Assembly (NCBI GenBank): GCA_022826125.1
Contig: JAJDVM010000189.1
Span: forward strand, 1 to 49,843
Direction: 5' to 3'
Source: Defluviicoccus sp.
Lineage (GTDB): Bacteria; Pseudomonadota; Alphaproteobacteria; MPNO01
Length of the DNA: 49,843 nucleotides
Shown here: in pieces, positions 9,201 to 16,431 of the stretch
How positions within the stretch are numbered: the first letter of the stretch is position 1
Layout: every line of letters starts with the position of its first letter
Translations under genes and position numbers: made by a program
The notes under the pieces: generated by a model
Databases searched by the model: none
Told to the model about the DNA's origin: nothing
The model's input: only the letters and a program-made list of their open reading frames with translations

Positions 9201-9377
9201 CGGTTCGGGCGCTGGGCGTTCGCCGAGTTCACGGAAGTCTTCGAGATCGACGCGGCTTTCAGCGCGCTGGTGGACGAGTTGATCCAGGCGGCCGGAACCG
9301 GCGGCACCGCAGAGTTGGCCAAGGCGGACGGCACGACACCTGGTATCGAGCGCATCTCACAGCGACATACGGTATGA
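6267..9377 (+). CDS. res: Type III restriction enzyme Res subunit (helicase-nuclease)
   Basis: A 1036-residue superfamily-2 helicase with a C-terminal nuclease, the Res subunit of a type III restriction system. Walker A ATGAGKT is at 176-182, DEAH at 312-315, SAT at 368-370 and motif VI QVVGRGLRR at 641-649. A PD-(D/E)xK nuclease site follows near the C-terminus: Asp932 (LPDF) and Glu950-x-Lys952 (VEIKG). The N-terminus (RPILNSPYEYPARHWELD) matches, from memory, the large Res proteins NCBI names the BPTD_3080 family, which supports the ATG at 6267. All catalytic motifs are intact. Type III Res acts in complex with Mod, but the mod gene at 11368 is broken, so restriction is probably off unless another Mod substitutes. 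The stop overlaps the next gene (ATGA). Confidence 0.95.
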   Translation: MIDRFFERPILNSPYEYPARHWELDESGQPTDRVLDSRRRSQLITPVPRPKKRRKSKDQIEMVLDAGAGLSTEDQEYNPTPIINEIRSYVTDWRNLPSADQWQVTPETARLLWHWRHHPFQGIRPFFCQVEAVETAIWLTEVAPKLGRRGAKFLDHLKGANEQANPELLRIALKLATGAGKTTVMAMLIAWQTVNAVRHPNSRLFTRGFLVVTPGITIRDRLRVLQPNDPDSYFRGREIVPNDMLGDLERARIVIANYHAFKPRERLEVSRVGRSLLKGRGPDIDTVESEGQMLQRIMPNLMGMKNILVLNDEAHHCYRERPDGEDLDDLKGDDREEAKKNNEAARLWISGIEAVKRRLGVRTVYDLSATPFFLRGSGYAEGTLFHWTVSDFSLMDAIECGIVKLPRVPVADNALGGDVPAFRNLWERIGKRMPKGGRRKSGHLDPLSLPAELQTALEALYGHYEQVYRLWQEQDIGVPPVFIVVCNNTATSKLVYDFIAGFHRIAEDGETAAYNAGRLDLFRNYNDSGNRLARPRTLLIDSQQLETGDALDKGFRAMAADEIERFRGEIVRRTGDVRAAEKISDQDLLREVMNTVGKPERLGESIRCVVSVSMLTEGWDANTVTHILGVRAFGTQLLCEQVVGRGLRRQSYELNEEGLFDVEYADVLGIPFDFTAKPAVMPPKRPRKTVRIYAVSPERDALEIRFPRVEGYRMELPDERLAANFTPDSRLELTPLLVGPSLTHNQGIVGEGVDLTIEHLDGMRPSTVAFHLARHLLYTKFRDAGEEPKLHLFGQLRRIAGEWLDGGYLRCTGGTRPAQLLYREIADMACERIKTAIAETMADERPVKAILDAFNPAGSTSYVNFTTSKETRWRTDARKCHVNWVVCDSDWEAEFCRVAEAHPAVAAYVKNQNLGLEVPYLMGSVARKYLPDFIVRVDDGGAEPLNLIVEIKGYRGEDAREKANAMRAYWVPGVNGLGRFGRWAFAEFTEVFEIDAAFSALVDELIQAAGTGGTAELAKADGTTPGIERISQRHTV

Positions 9378-9853
9378 ACATCAAGCTCTATACCAAGGCG
9401 GAACTGGACGCCTTCCAGTCGATGCCCAAACGGATCGCCAACCCCCGCGTGCACTGGCTGGAAAAACCCAAGGGAAGACCTGCCCACCGGCAGCGCAACT
9501 TTCAGGTCTCCGGAGGGGACGACGAGGAGGAGGTTCGCTTCCTGATCTACCAGCGGCAAAGCCTGGAGGACGAACAGGATTTCTCTTGCGGAATCGCCTA
9601 CCTGCCGCGTGGCGCACCGCCGCTCACGCTGGCACGCTATAATGGGCCGAGCCACGAGCATGGTGACATCGCCTACCGCCAGCACATTCATCGTGCGTCG
9701 GAGGCAGCGATCGCAGCGGGAAGGAAAGCGGAAGCCGACGCGACCGAGACAGACCGGTTCGAGACCGTGGCCGGAGCGCTGGCCTGTCTGACGGAGGATT
9801 TCAACGTAAGCGGCGTCGACGTCCGGCACGACGAACCGAGGCTGGACCTGTGA
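9374..9853 (+). CDS. Small res-linked protein of unknown function
   Basis: A 159-residue protein whose ATG overlaps the res stop codon (ATGA), so it is probably translationally coupled to res. It begins MNIKLYTKAELDAFQ. A central LARYNGPSHEH segment is followed by QHIHRASE, so three His residues cluster at mid-protein and could bind metal. The end is acidic. The pattern 'LxRYNGPxHxH...HIH' recalls small uncharacterised families (DUF6978- or DUF6516-like, from memory) found next to DUF1828 genes. I cannot confirm that assignment. No signal peptide or membrane segment is visible. The next gene overlaps its stop (GTGA). Whether it is a restriction cofactor, an inhibitor or part of a separate module is open. 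Confidence 0.75.
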   Translation: MNIKLYTKAELDAFQSMPKRIANPRVHWLEKPKGRPAHRQRNFQVSGGDDEEEVRFLIYQRQSLEDEQDFSCGIAYLPRGAPPLTLARYNGPSHEHGDIAYRQHIHRASEAAIAAGRKAEADATETDRFETVAGALACLTEDFNVSGVDVRHDEPRLDL

Positions 9854-10638
9854 CCCTCGACACGGACGCACTCAGAACGCTCTTGTGCGAACGCCTCTGC
9901 GAGGAGGTAAGAGTCGATCAGCGTCCCGACGGTGCGCTTATGCTGCGGACACATTTCGAGTTCCCTGATGGCGACCGCTTCCCGATACATGTCTCGGAGT
10001 CGGCATCGGGTGGTCTCCGTCTGTCGGACCGCGGGCACACGCTGATGCATATCAGCTACGAACACGACGTGGATTCCTTCCTGGACGGAACGCGGGGGAT
10101 GATTCTTGAGCGCATCATGGGCGAGGCCGGGCTTCGCTGGGACGGCGATCGCGGAGCGCTCTGCCTCGACACCGCGCCCGAGCGCCTGCCGGAGACCATC
10201 TTCGCCTTCGGACAGGCGCTGACCAGGGTCTACGATCTGACGCTGCTCTCGCGTTCCAACGTCGGCTCCACCTTCTATGACGATCTGGCCGACCTTCTCT
10301 TCAGCTACGTGGACGAGGCGCAAATCGAACAAGACTTCCGGCCCGACGTGCCCAATGCCGACGTCTACCCGGTGGACTACCGCATCGAGGGGAAGAACGA
10401 CGTCCCGCTCTTCCTCTACGGCGTGCCGAACCGCGACAAGGCGCGCCTGACCACGATCATGCTGTCGCACTTCCACCGGTACGATCTCCGCTTCGAGTCC
10501 ATTCTCGTCTTCGAAGATCAGGCCGCGATCCCAAGGACCGACCTTGCGAGGCTGTCGGATGTCGGTGGCGACATGATCTCGTCGCTGGCATCCCATGAAG
10601 ACTTCAACCGAAAGCTCTTGCAGCGTGTCGCGGCATGA
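9850..10638 (+). CDS. DUF1828/DUF1829-like two-domain protein
   Basis: A 262-residue protein starting at a GTG that overlaps the previous stop (GTGA). The first part, about residues 1-95, fits DUF1828: LRTHFEFPDGDRFPIHV followed by GGLRLSDRGHTL. The second part, about 150-245, fits DUF1829: DFRPDVPNADVYPVDYRI, then a strand with EGKNDVPLFLYGV and KARLTTIMLSHF. The assignment is from memory of these Pfam families. The spacing of Asp, Glu and Lys in the second domain resembles a degenerate nuclease-like core, but that is speculation. The gene closes the res transcript, and an 80-base gap separates it from the toxin-antitoxin pair. Function unknown; its place in a restriction island suggests phage defence or protection from self-damage. 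Confidence 0.78.
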   Translation: MTLDTDALRTLLCERLCEEVRVDQRPDGALMLRTHFEFPDGDRFPIHVSESASGGLRLSDRGHTLMHISYEHDVDSFLDGTRGMILERIMGEAGLRWDGDRGALCLDTAPERLPETIFAFGQALTRVYDLTLLSRSNVGSTFYDDLADLLFSYVDEAQIEQDFRPDVPNADVYPVDYRIEGKNDVPLFLYGVPNRDKARLTTIMLSHFHRYDLRFESILVFEDQAAIPRTDLARLSDVGGDMISSLASHEDFNRKLLQRVAA

Positions 10639-10718
10639 CGTACCGCGACAAATCTGCCGACCGTGGTGGCTTGAGCCGTGACGCCTGAGGTCGGGACGAT
10701 ATTGCCGAGGAGCGGCCA

Positions 10719-11009
10719 GTGAGCAGAGACGAAATCCTCGTGCTGCTGCGGGCGCACAAGCCGGTGCTCGAACAACGCTTCGGTATCGCCGATCTCGCCC
10801 TGTTCGGCTCGTTCGCTCGCGACCGGGCCAGCGATGAGAGCGACGTCGATATCCTGGTTCGTTTCGACGAGCCGCCGGATTGGCGCCGGTACTTCGGCGC
10901 CCAGTTCTATCTGGAGGATCTGCTCGGCCGCCCGGTCGATCTGGCGACGGACAAGACGCTCCGGGCCGAGTTGCGCCCCTATGTGGAGCGGGAGGCGGTG
11001 AATGTCTGA
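10719..11009 (+). CDS. mntA: MntA-type nucleotidyltransferase antitoxin
   Basis: A 96-residue minimal nucleotidyltransferase. The catalytic signature is complete: Gly30-Ser31, then Asp42-Val-Asp44 (GS-x10-DxD). In the known MntA-HepT system the antitoxin transfers AMP to a tyrosine of the HepT toxin and so neutralises it. The start is GTG, chosen because GAGGAG lies 6 bases upstream. The gene overlaps hepT by 8 bases, as is usual for these pairs. It sits between the res-linked genes and mod, an arrangement that could stop the island being lost. Confidence 0.92.
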   Translation: MSRDEILVLLRAHKPVLEQRFGIADLALFGSFARDRASDESDVDILVRFDEPPDWRRYFGAQFYLEDLLGRPVDLATDKTLRAELRPYVEREAVNV

Positions 11010-11367
11010 CGCCGGCGAAACGCCGCGGGAATGGCGCTTTTACATAACCGACATGATCGAATTCGGCGAGAAGGTCCAAGCCTACACCGCCGGCCTGGAT
11101 CGAGCCGGGTTCGTGGCAAGCGGCATGGTCTATGACGCCACGCTGCGCAATCTCGAACTCATCGGCGAGGCAGCAAACCACGTCCCCGAAGCGATCCGCG
11201 ACGCCCATCCGGAGATTCCCTGGCGCGCGATCATCGGAGCGCGGAACCGTCTGGCTCACAGCTATCTGGAGATCGACGACAGTATCGTCTGGAGCATGGT
11301 CGAAGACGCCGTGCCCGCACTCCTGCCGGCGTTGCGGGACCTGCTGGAGAAGACGGGCGGCAAGTAG
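11002..11367 (+). CDS. hepT: HepT-type RNase toxin (DUF86)
   Basis: A 121-residue HEPN-domain protein of the HepT/DUF86 family. The ribonuclease motif R-x4-H-x-Y is complete (Arg81, His86, Tyr88, in RNRLAHSY); Tyr88 is the expected site of AMP addition by MntA. Known HepT proteins are alpha-helical dimeric RNases that slow growth. Other family marks are LRNLELIGEAANHVPEAIR and IPWRAIIGARN. It overlaps mntA by 8 bases and is followed directly by the mod ATG (TAGATG), so toxin, antitoxin and methyltransferase share one transcript. Nothing suggests that the toxin is inactive. Confidence 0.92.
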   Translation: MSDAGETPREWRFYITDMIEFGEKVQAYTAGLDRAGFVASGMVYDATLRNLELIGEAANHVPEAIRDAHPEIPWRAIIGARNRLAHSYLEIDDSIVWSMVEDAVPALLPALRDLLEKTGGK

Positions 11368-13655
11368 ATGGCGAAACCGAAGAAGCCCAAATCCGTCGAG
11401 ACCCTGGTCCACGACGAGGCGACGCGGCGCAACATCCCGACGGCGGAATACCACCCTGTCATGACGGAGGAGGACAAGGCGCCGGTCCAGGTGGCCTATG
11501 CGCGCCGCAACCGCGACCTCGACCCGCAGCTCGTCTGGCGCGGCAAGGACGAGCAGGACGCCGCCGACCTCGCCGTCCAGGCACCGCCGCTCTACATCCA
11601 GGAGAAGGTGCACCCCAAGGTCCTGATCGATGACCTGCTGCGCCAGACCAGGGAACGGCGGGACGAGGAGGCGGACGACACGCCGGACTTGTTCGCCGAC
11701 TTCAACGGACTGCCCGACGGCGCCGCGACGACCGAGTTCTACCGCCACGACGCCAACTGGTCGAACCGCATGATCCTCGGCGACGCCCTTCAGGTCATGG
11801 CCTCGCTGGCGGAGCGCGAGGGCCTGCGCGGCAAGGTGCAGTGCATCTATATCGATCCGCCCTACGGCATCAAGTTCAACTCCAACTTCCAGTGGTCCAC
11901 CACCAGCCGCGACGTGAAGGACGGCAAGACCGAACACATCACCCGCGAGCCCGAGCAGGTGAAGGCGTTTCGTGACACCTGGCGCGACGGCATCCACTCC
12001 TACCTGAGCTACCTGCGCGATCGGCTAACCGTGGCGCGGGACTTGCTGACCGACAGCGGTTCGGTCTGGTTTTCTGGGATGACTGGAATCAGGTGGCCAT
12101 ACCGAACATATGGTCAGACATCCACGGTGAAAAATTCCCTGTCTACGTGGTTCAGACCGCCAACACTGCGGTCCAACGCTGCATCCTAATGACCACCGAT
12201 CCCGGCGACCTCGTGCTCGACCCCACTTGCGGCTCCGGCACCACGGCCATCGTCGCCGAACAGTGGGGTCGGCGTTGGATCACAATCGACACGTCGCGTG
12301 TTGCACTCGCGCTGGCGCGGGCGCGCGTCATGGGCGCGCGCTATCCGTGGTATCTGCTGGCCGACAGCGCGGAGGGGCAGAAAAAGGAAGCCGAGATCAC
12401 GCGGCGGGCGCCGTCGGAGGCGCCCACCGGCGGCGACATCCGCCAGGGCTTCGTCTACGAGCGCGTGCCGCACATCACCCTGAAGTCCATCGCCAACAAT
12501 GCCGAGATCGACGTGATCTGGGAGCGCTGGCAGGAGACCCTGGAGCCGCTCCGCGCCCGCCTCAACGCCGCCCTCGGCAAGTCATGGCAGGAGTGGGAAG
12601 TCCCGCGCGAGGCGGGCGAGGGTTGGCCCACCGATGCCACGGCCGCGCATGCCGATTGGTGGGAGGCGCGCATCGCCCGTCAGAACGAGATCGACGCCTC
12701 CATCGCCGCGAAGGCGGACCACGAATATCTCTACGACAAGCCCTATGTGGACAACGCGCGCATCCGCGTCGCCGGCCCCTTCACGGTCGAGAGCCTTGCG
12801 CCGCACCGGATGCTGGCGGTGGACGAGAACGACGAGCTGTTCGACGGGCTCGTGGACCGGAAGCTGGGCTTCGGCGAGACGCACGACTTCGCCGACATCA
12901 TCCTCGAAAACCTGAAGACCGCGGGCGTGCAGCAGGCGCACAGGGAAGACCGCATCGACTTCTCCTCGCTCACGCCCTGGCCCGGCGATTACGTCTGCGC
13001 CGAGGGGCGGTACTCGGAAGGGGGCGGGGACGGCGTCGAGCGCCGCGCGGGCGTCTTCATCGGCCCGGAGTTCGGCACGGTCTCGCGCCCCGACCTCGCG
13101 GCGGCGGCGCGAGAGGCGGCCGAGGCGGGCTTCGACGTGCTGATCGCCTGCGCGTTCAGCTACGAGGCGCACGCCGCCGAGTTCGAGAAGCTGGGCGCCA
13201 TCCCGGTCCTCAAGGCGCGGATGAACGCCGACCTCCACATGGCCGGCGACCTCAAGAACACCGGCAAGGGCAACCTCTTCGTCATCTTCGGCGAGCCCGA
13301 CATCGACATCCTGGAGGACGGCGGCGACGACATCCGGGTCAGGATCAACGGCGTCGACGTGTTCCACCCCAATACCGGCGAGGTGCGCAGCGACGGCGCC
13401 GACGGCATCGCCTGCTGGTTCGTCGACACCGACTACAACGAGGAGAGCTTCTTCGTCCGCCACGCATACTTCCTCGGCGCGAACGACCCATACAAGGCGC
13501 TCAAGACGACGCTCAAGGCCGAGATCGATCCCGACGCCTGGGCCACGTTGAACAGCGACACATCCCGCCCCTTCCCACGCCCCGCCTCCGGCCGCATCGC
13601 CGTCAAGGTGATCAACCACCTCGGCGACGAGGCGATGAAGGTGTTCCGGGTGTAG
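11368..13655 (+). pseudogene. mod: Type III DNA methyltransferase Mod, internal deletion and frameshift
   Basis: The two ends of an adenine methyltransferase of the type III Mod (beta) class are present in different frames. The first part (11368-12189) begins as in intact homologues and carries DPPYGI at residues 163-168, then runs to LLTDSGSV at about 12066. It then changes to unrelated residues and stops at 12189. The homologous frame resumes with WDDW, NIWSDIHG and VYVVQT, then the SAM-binding DPTCGSGTT (about 12219), and continues to 13655. From memory intact homologues have roughly 240 or more extra residues here, covering the target-recognition domain. The GTG at 12093 could at best give a fragment without the catalytic motif. 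Methylation activity is very unlikely. An assembly error at about 12066 cannot be excluded. Confidence 0.88.
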
Positions 13656-13691
13656 AGTCTGTCCGTCACGGTTGGAACCGTATCGGCGTGG

Positions 13692-13785
13692 CGTCCCTCG
13701 ATACGGCGCTGACGCGCCTACTCGGGATGAGGGGGTTACAGTTTCCTTCATCCTGAGTAGCGGCGAAGCCGCGTATCGAAGGATG
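13692..13785. repeat. BIME-like palindromic repeat, copy 1
   Basis: Two inverted units with a short spacer. The left unit (13692-13733) reads CGTCCCTCGATACG, a hairpin GGCGCTGACGCGCC, then TACTCGGGATGAGG. The right unit (13746-13785) is its inverse with a different hairpin (GCGGCGAAGCCGC). The whole can fold into one long hairpin, and each unit also folds alone. It lies between mod and the cytochrome b gene. The left unit is identical over about 44 bases to the left unit of copy 3 at 32101. Confidence 0.85.
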
Positions 13786-13877
13786 CACCCCGACCGGGCA
13801 CTGTCTAATCCTTGACGGCCCGCGGCGGCGCGGGGGAAGCTTCGCGGCGTTCCGGGGACGACGGCAGGGGGAAAGGC

Positions 13878-14579
13878 GTGGCGGATCGAGAGTCCGATAC
13901 CCAGGGCGAAACCGCTCGAAGAATCCCCATCTGGGACCGTCCGACGCGGATTTTTCACTGGGTGCTGGCGATCCTGTTCGTCGTCTGTTTCGTGAGCGGC
14001 AGCCGCGGGGCGTTCGAGATCCACATTCCGGCCGGCCAGGCGCTCCTGGTGCTGGTCGTCGCGCGGATCCTGTGGGGTCTCGTCGGCAGCGAGACCTCGC
14101 GGCTCGCCCGGCTCGTCCGCTCCCCCGCGACGATACTCGCCTACGTCCGGACGGTGCCGCGCCGTGAGCCCGACCGTTATGGCGGTCACAACCCGCTCGG
14201 GGGGCTTTCGGTCGTCGCCATGCTGGCGCTGCTGCTGCTGCAGACCGGCCTCGGCCTGTTCGCGGCGGACGTCGACGGGCTCCACGAGGGGCCGCTATCG
14301 CTGCTGGTAAGCTACGACCTGGCGCGCGAGGCGTCCGAATTGCACGCGCTGGTCGTCGACGTCCTGTTGGTCTTCGTCGGACTGCACCTCGCGGCAATCC
14401 TGTTTCACCTGGTCTACAAGCGCGAAAACCTGACCGGCGCGATGGTGACCGGGCGCGGGCCGGTGCCGGCCGGGTTCGCGGAGCCGCGCATCGCGGGCGA
14501 CGGGCGGGCGGGCGTCGTCCTGGCGGTCGCGGCCGCGGTCGTGCTCGGCGGGATCGAACTGGCCCGGATCGCGTTCTGA
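13878..14579 (+). CDS. Cytochrome b561-domain membrane protein
   Basis: A four-helix membrane cytochrome b of the b561/b6 group, 233 residues from a GTG at 13878. That start has AGGGGGA just upstream; the frame opens further to a TTG at 13812, which is less likely. WDRPTRIFHW supplies a haem-ligand His at the start of helix 1. Further membrane segments are AGQALLVLVVARILWGLVG, LSVVAMLALLLLQTG and HALVVDVLLVFVGLHLAAILFHLVYKR, with paired His in the last. Such proteins pass electrons in the membrane, often together with a c-type cytochrome. A cytochrome c' gene lies convergently 19 bases beyond the stop, which supports a shared electron-transfer role. Confidence 0.88.
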   Translation: MADRESDTQGETARRIPIWDRPTRIFHWVLAILFVVCFVSGSRGAFEIHIPAGQALLVLVVARILWGLVGSETSRLARLVRSPATILAYVRTVPRREPDRYGGHNPLGGLSVVAMLALLLLQTGLGLFAADVDGLHEGPLSLLVSYDLAREASELHALVVDVLLVFVGLHLAAILFHLVYKRENLTGAMVTGRGPVPAGFAEPRIAGDGRAGVVLAVAAAVVLGGIELARIAF

Positions 14580-14598
14580 GCCCGTCCGACCCCCGCTT

Positions 14599-15084
14599 TC
14601 AGCGTTTCTGACGGAACACCCTGTGGCATCCGCCGCAGCCGACCTTGCCGAGGTCGCCGAACGCCGCGCCGATCTTGCCCTTGTCGCCCGAATCGACGGC
14701 GGCGGCGAGCACCGCGGCCTTGTCGCCGAGCGTCTTGGCGGCGGCGGTGAATGCGTCCCACTTCACCCAGATTTCCGCCTTCGCTTCGGACTTGGGCAGG
14801 GCCTCCATGCCGGTCCCCTTGGGAAAGAGCGACGCGATCTTCGGCGCCGTGGACGCGATCACGGCAACGGCCTTGACGACATCGTCCTTCGAGCCGCGGC
14901 CGCCGACGAAACCCTTGATCGTCCGCATCGAGCCGCCCATCGCCTTCATGGCCATGCTGCGTTTCTCGGCGACCTGCTTGACGTCTTCGGCGCTCACCGC
15001 CTGTCCCGGTGCCAAGCTGACCAGGCCGATGCAGGCGGCAAGGACGATCCCGGCCGCGGCGGCTGGCAATCTGATGGCTGACAT
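14599..15084 (-). CDS. Class II cytochrome c (cytochrome c')
   Basis: A 161-residue exported protein with a signal peptide (MSAIRLPAAAAGIVLAACIG, cleaved near AVSA) and one haem-attachment motif, CGGCH, close to the C-terminus. That position is diagnostic of cytochrome c' and c-556 four-helix-bundle proteins. The start at 15084 is preferred to the longer frame to 15132 because it gives the signal peptide and has GGGGGA just upstream. It would act in the periplasm as an electron carrier or gas (NO) binder. It is convergent with the b561-like gene; such b/c' neighbours are common in Proteobacteria. Confidence 0.9.
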   Translation of the reverse strand: MSAIRLPAAAAGIVLAACIGLVSLAPGQAVSAEDVKQVAEKRSMAMKAMGGSMRTIKGFVGGRGSKDDVVKAVAVIASTAPKIASLFPKGTGMEALPKSEAKAEIWVKWDAFTAAAKTLGDKAAVLAAAVDSGDKGKIGAAFGDLGKVGCGGCHRVFRQKR

Positions 15085-15155
15085 GATTTCCCCCGTTTGC
15101 TTTTTCGAGCGTCGCGACGACACCTGACCCATTCTAACGCCCCGTTGACGGCGCG

Positions 15156-15710
15156 CTACTCTTCCTCGACGAACTTAGGATAGAGGTTTCGATAGCCGAG
15201 CTTCTTCCGGCTCTCGGCGTTCTCCCGCGCCTTCTCGGCGCTCATCGGGGCGAAGCCGTAACCCTGGACCAGCCGGCACATGAAGTTCATCCGCGCGGTC
15301 ACCGCGATGGCATCGTGCAGCGCCTTCTCGTCCCAGCCGGCGGCGAACACGGCGTCGGCGTCCTCCTGGCGAACCTCGGTCGGCGTCAGCGTGAGCTTGC
15401 GGGCATAGGCGAGAAGCGGTTTGAGCCGTTCGTCCACGGGCGCCGATTCGAGGTCCTCGACGGCCTGTTCGATGGCGTCTCCGTCCATCCCCCAGGCGAC
15501 CGCGGCGGCGCGATGGGCCACCCAGGCATAGCGGCAGTTCGCGGTGCCGACGACGAAGGCCGCGATCGCCTCGCGATCGCCCGGCGTGAGCGGCGACGGG
15601 CCGCGCATCAGCGCCTGGCTGGTGTCCGCCCAGGGAAGGTAGATCTCTGGGTAGGCCTCGAAGACGTTGCCCGGGCCGGCGTCGTCCGGCAGCGATTTGA
15701 AGAACGGCAC
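15156..15710 (-). CDS. Carboxymuconolactone decarboxylase (AhpD-like) family protein
   Basis: A 184-residue alpha-helical protein of the CMD/AhpD superfamily. The core reads LTPGDREAIAAFVVGTANCRYAWVAH, but these 26 residues are better described by their key sites: one Cys and a His seven residues later. In peroxidase-type members the motif is CxxC-x3-H; here the second Cys is Ala, so a disulfide-based peroxidase cycle is unlikely. Later parts (LLAYARKLTLTP, DEKALHDAIAVTARMNF) are typical. The gene follows pyrF directly (1 base between the stop region and the start), so it may be its operon partner. Function not assignable; the group includes decarboxylases and many uncharacterised members. 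Confidence 0.85.
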   Translation of the reverse strand: MPFFKSLPDDAGPGNVFEAYPEIYLPWADTSQALMRGPSPLTPGDREAIAAFVVGTANCRYAWVAHRAAAVAWGMDGDAIEQAVEDLESAPVDERLKPLLAYARKLTLTPTEVRQEDADAVFAAGWDEKALHDAIAVTARMNFMCRLVQGYGFAPMSAEKARENAESRKKLGYRNLYPKFVEEE

Positions 15711-15711
15711 G

Positions 15712-16431
15712 CTAGCACTCCTCTCGTCGGTCGAAAGCGGACTGCATTTCCGCGGTTACCGCGCGCGCGACCGACGCGGGGTCGTCCGCGCGAACGATGG
15801 GCCGGCCCATCACGATGTAATCGGCCCCTGCCCCGATCGCCTCGGCGGGCGTGCCGCCGCGCTTGTGGTCGTCCTGCCCATGGCCGGCCGGGCGCACGCC
15901 GGGGGTACCGAGCAGCAGCCTTCCGGGGGGCGCGATGGCGCGAATCCTGGGCGCGTCCGCCGGCGCGGCAATCAGCCCGTCGCAACCGAATTCTATCGCT
16001 TTCCTGACCCGAGCCTCGATCAGCTCCTCGACGGGCCGGAGATAGCCCAACTCGCGCATGTCGTCGTCGTCGAGATTGGTGAGCACCGAGATCGCGAACA
16101 CCTTGAGGCCGGAGCCCCGCTTGCCCTCGTTGGCGGCGAGCAGGATGTCGCGGTTGCCATGCACGGTTACCAGGCTGACCCCGCGTTCGGCGGCGCGCGC
16201 CACGCCTTCGCGCACCGTCTCGCCGATGTCGTACATCTTGCAGTCGAGGAAGAGCTCCTTGCCGGAGCCCAGCACGAGGTCGATCAGACCCTCGATCCCC
16301 TTCGCGTAGAGCAGCCACGGTCCGATCTTGTAGTAGGCGGCGGAGTCTCCGAGCGTGGCGATCAGGCCGCGCGCCTCCTCGACCGTCCTGACGTCGAGCG
16401 CGACGATCAGCCGCCGCTTCGCGTCGATCAT
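15712..16431 (-). CDS. pyrF: Orotidine 5'-phosphate decarboxylase
   Basis: A 239-residue OMP decarboxylase, which makes UMP from OMP in the last step of pyrimidine synthesis. The catalytic network Asp63-x-Lys65-x-x-Asp68 (DCKMYD) has the spacing of E. coli PyrF (71, 73, 76). Lys35 (YYKIG) matches the other catalytic lysine. The phosphate-binding end reads GADYIVMGRPI. The frame extends to 16611, but the ATG at 16431 gives the normal N-terminus (RLIVALDV) and overlaps the thioesterase stop by 4 bases. The housekeeping gene is thus coupled to a thioesterase and an acyl-CoA ligase upstream, an unusual setting. Confidence 0.95.
   Translation of the reverse strand: MIDAKRRLIVALDVRTVEEARGLIATLGDSAAYYKIGPWLLYAKGIEGLIDLVLGSGKELFLDCKMYDIGETVREGVARAAERGVSLVTVHGNRDILLAANEGKRGSGLKVFAISVLTNLDDDDMRELGYLRPVEELIEARVRKAIEFGCDGLIAAPADAPRIRAIAPPGRLLLGTPGVRPAGHGQDDHKRGGTPAEAIGAGADYIVMGRPIVRADDPASVARAVTAEMQSAFDRREEC

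Noticed and set aside
10639..10718. A promoter for the mntA-hepT-mod transcript (TTGAGC at 10671)
   Set aside because: No -10 box with acceptable spacing and match was found; the 80-base gap probably holds a promoter, but it cannot be placed.
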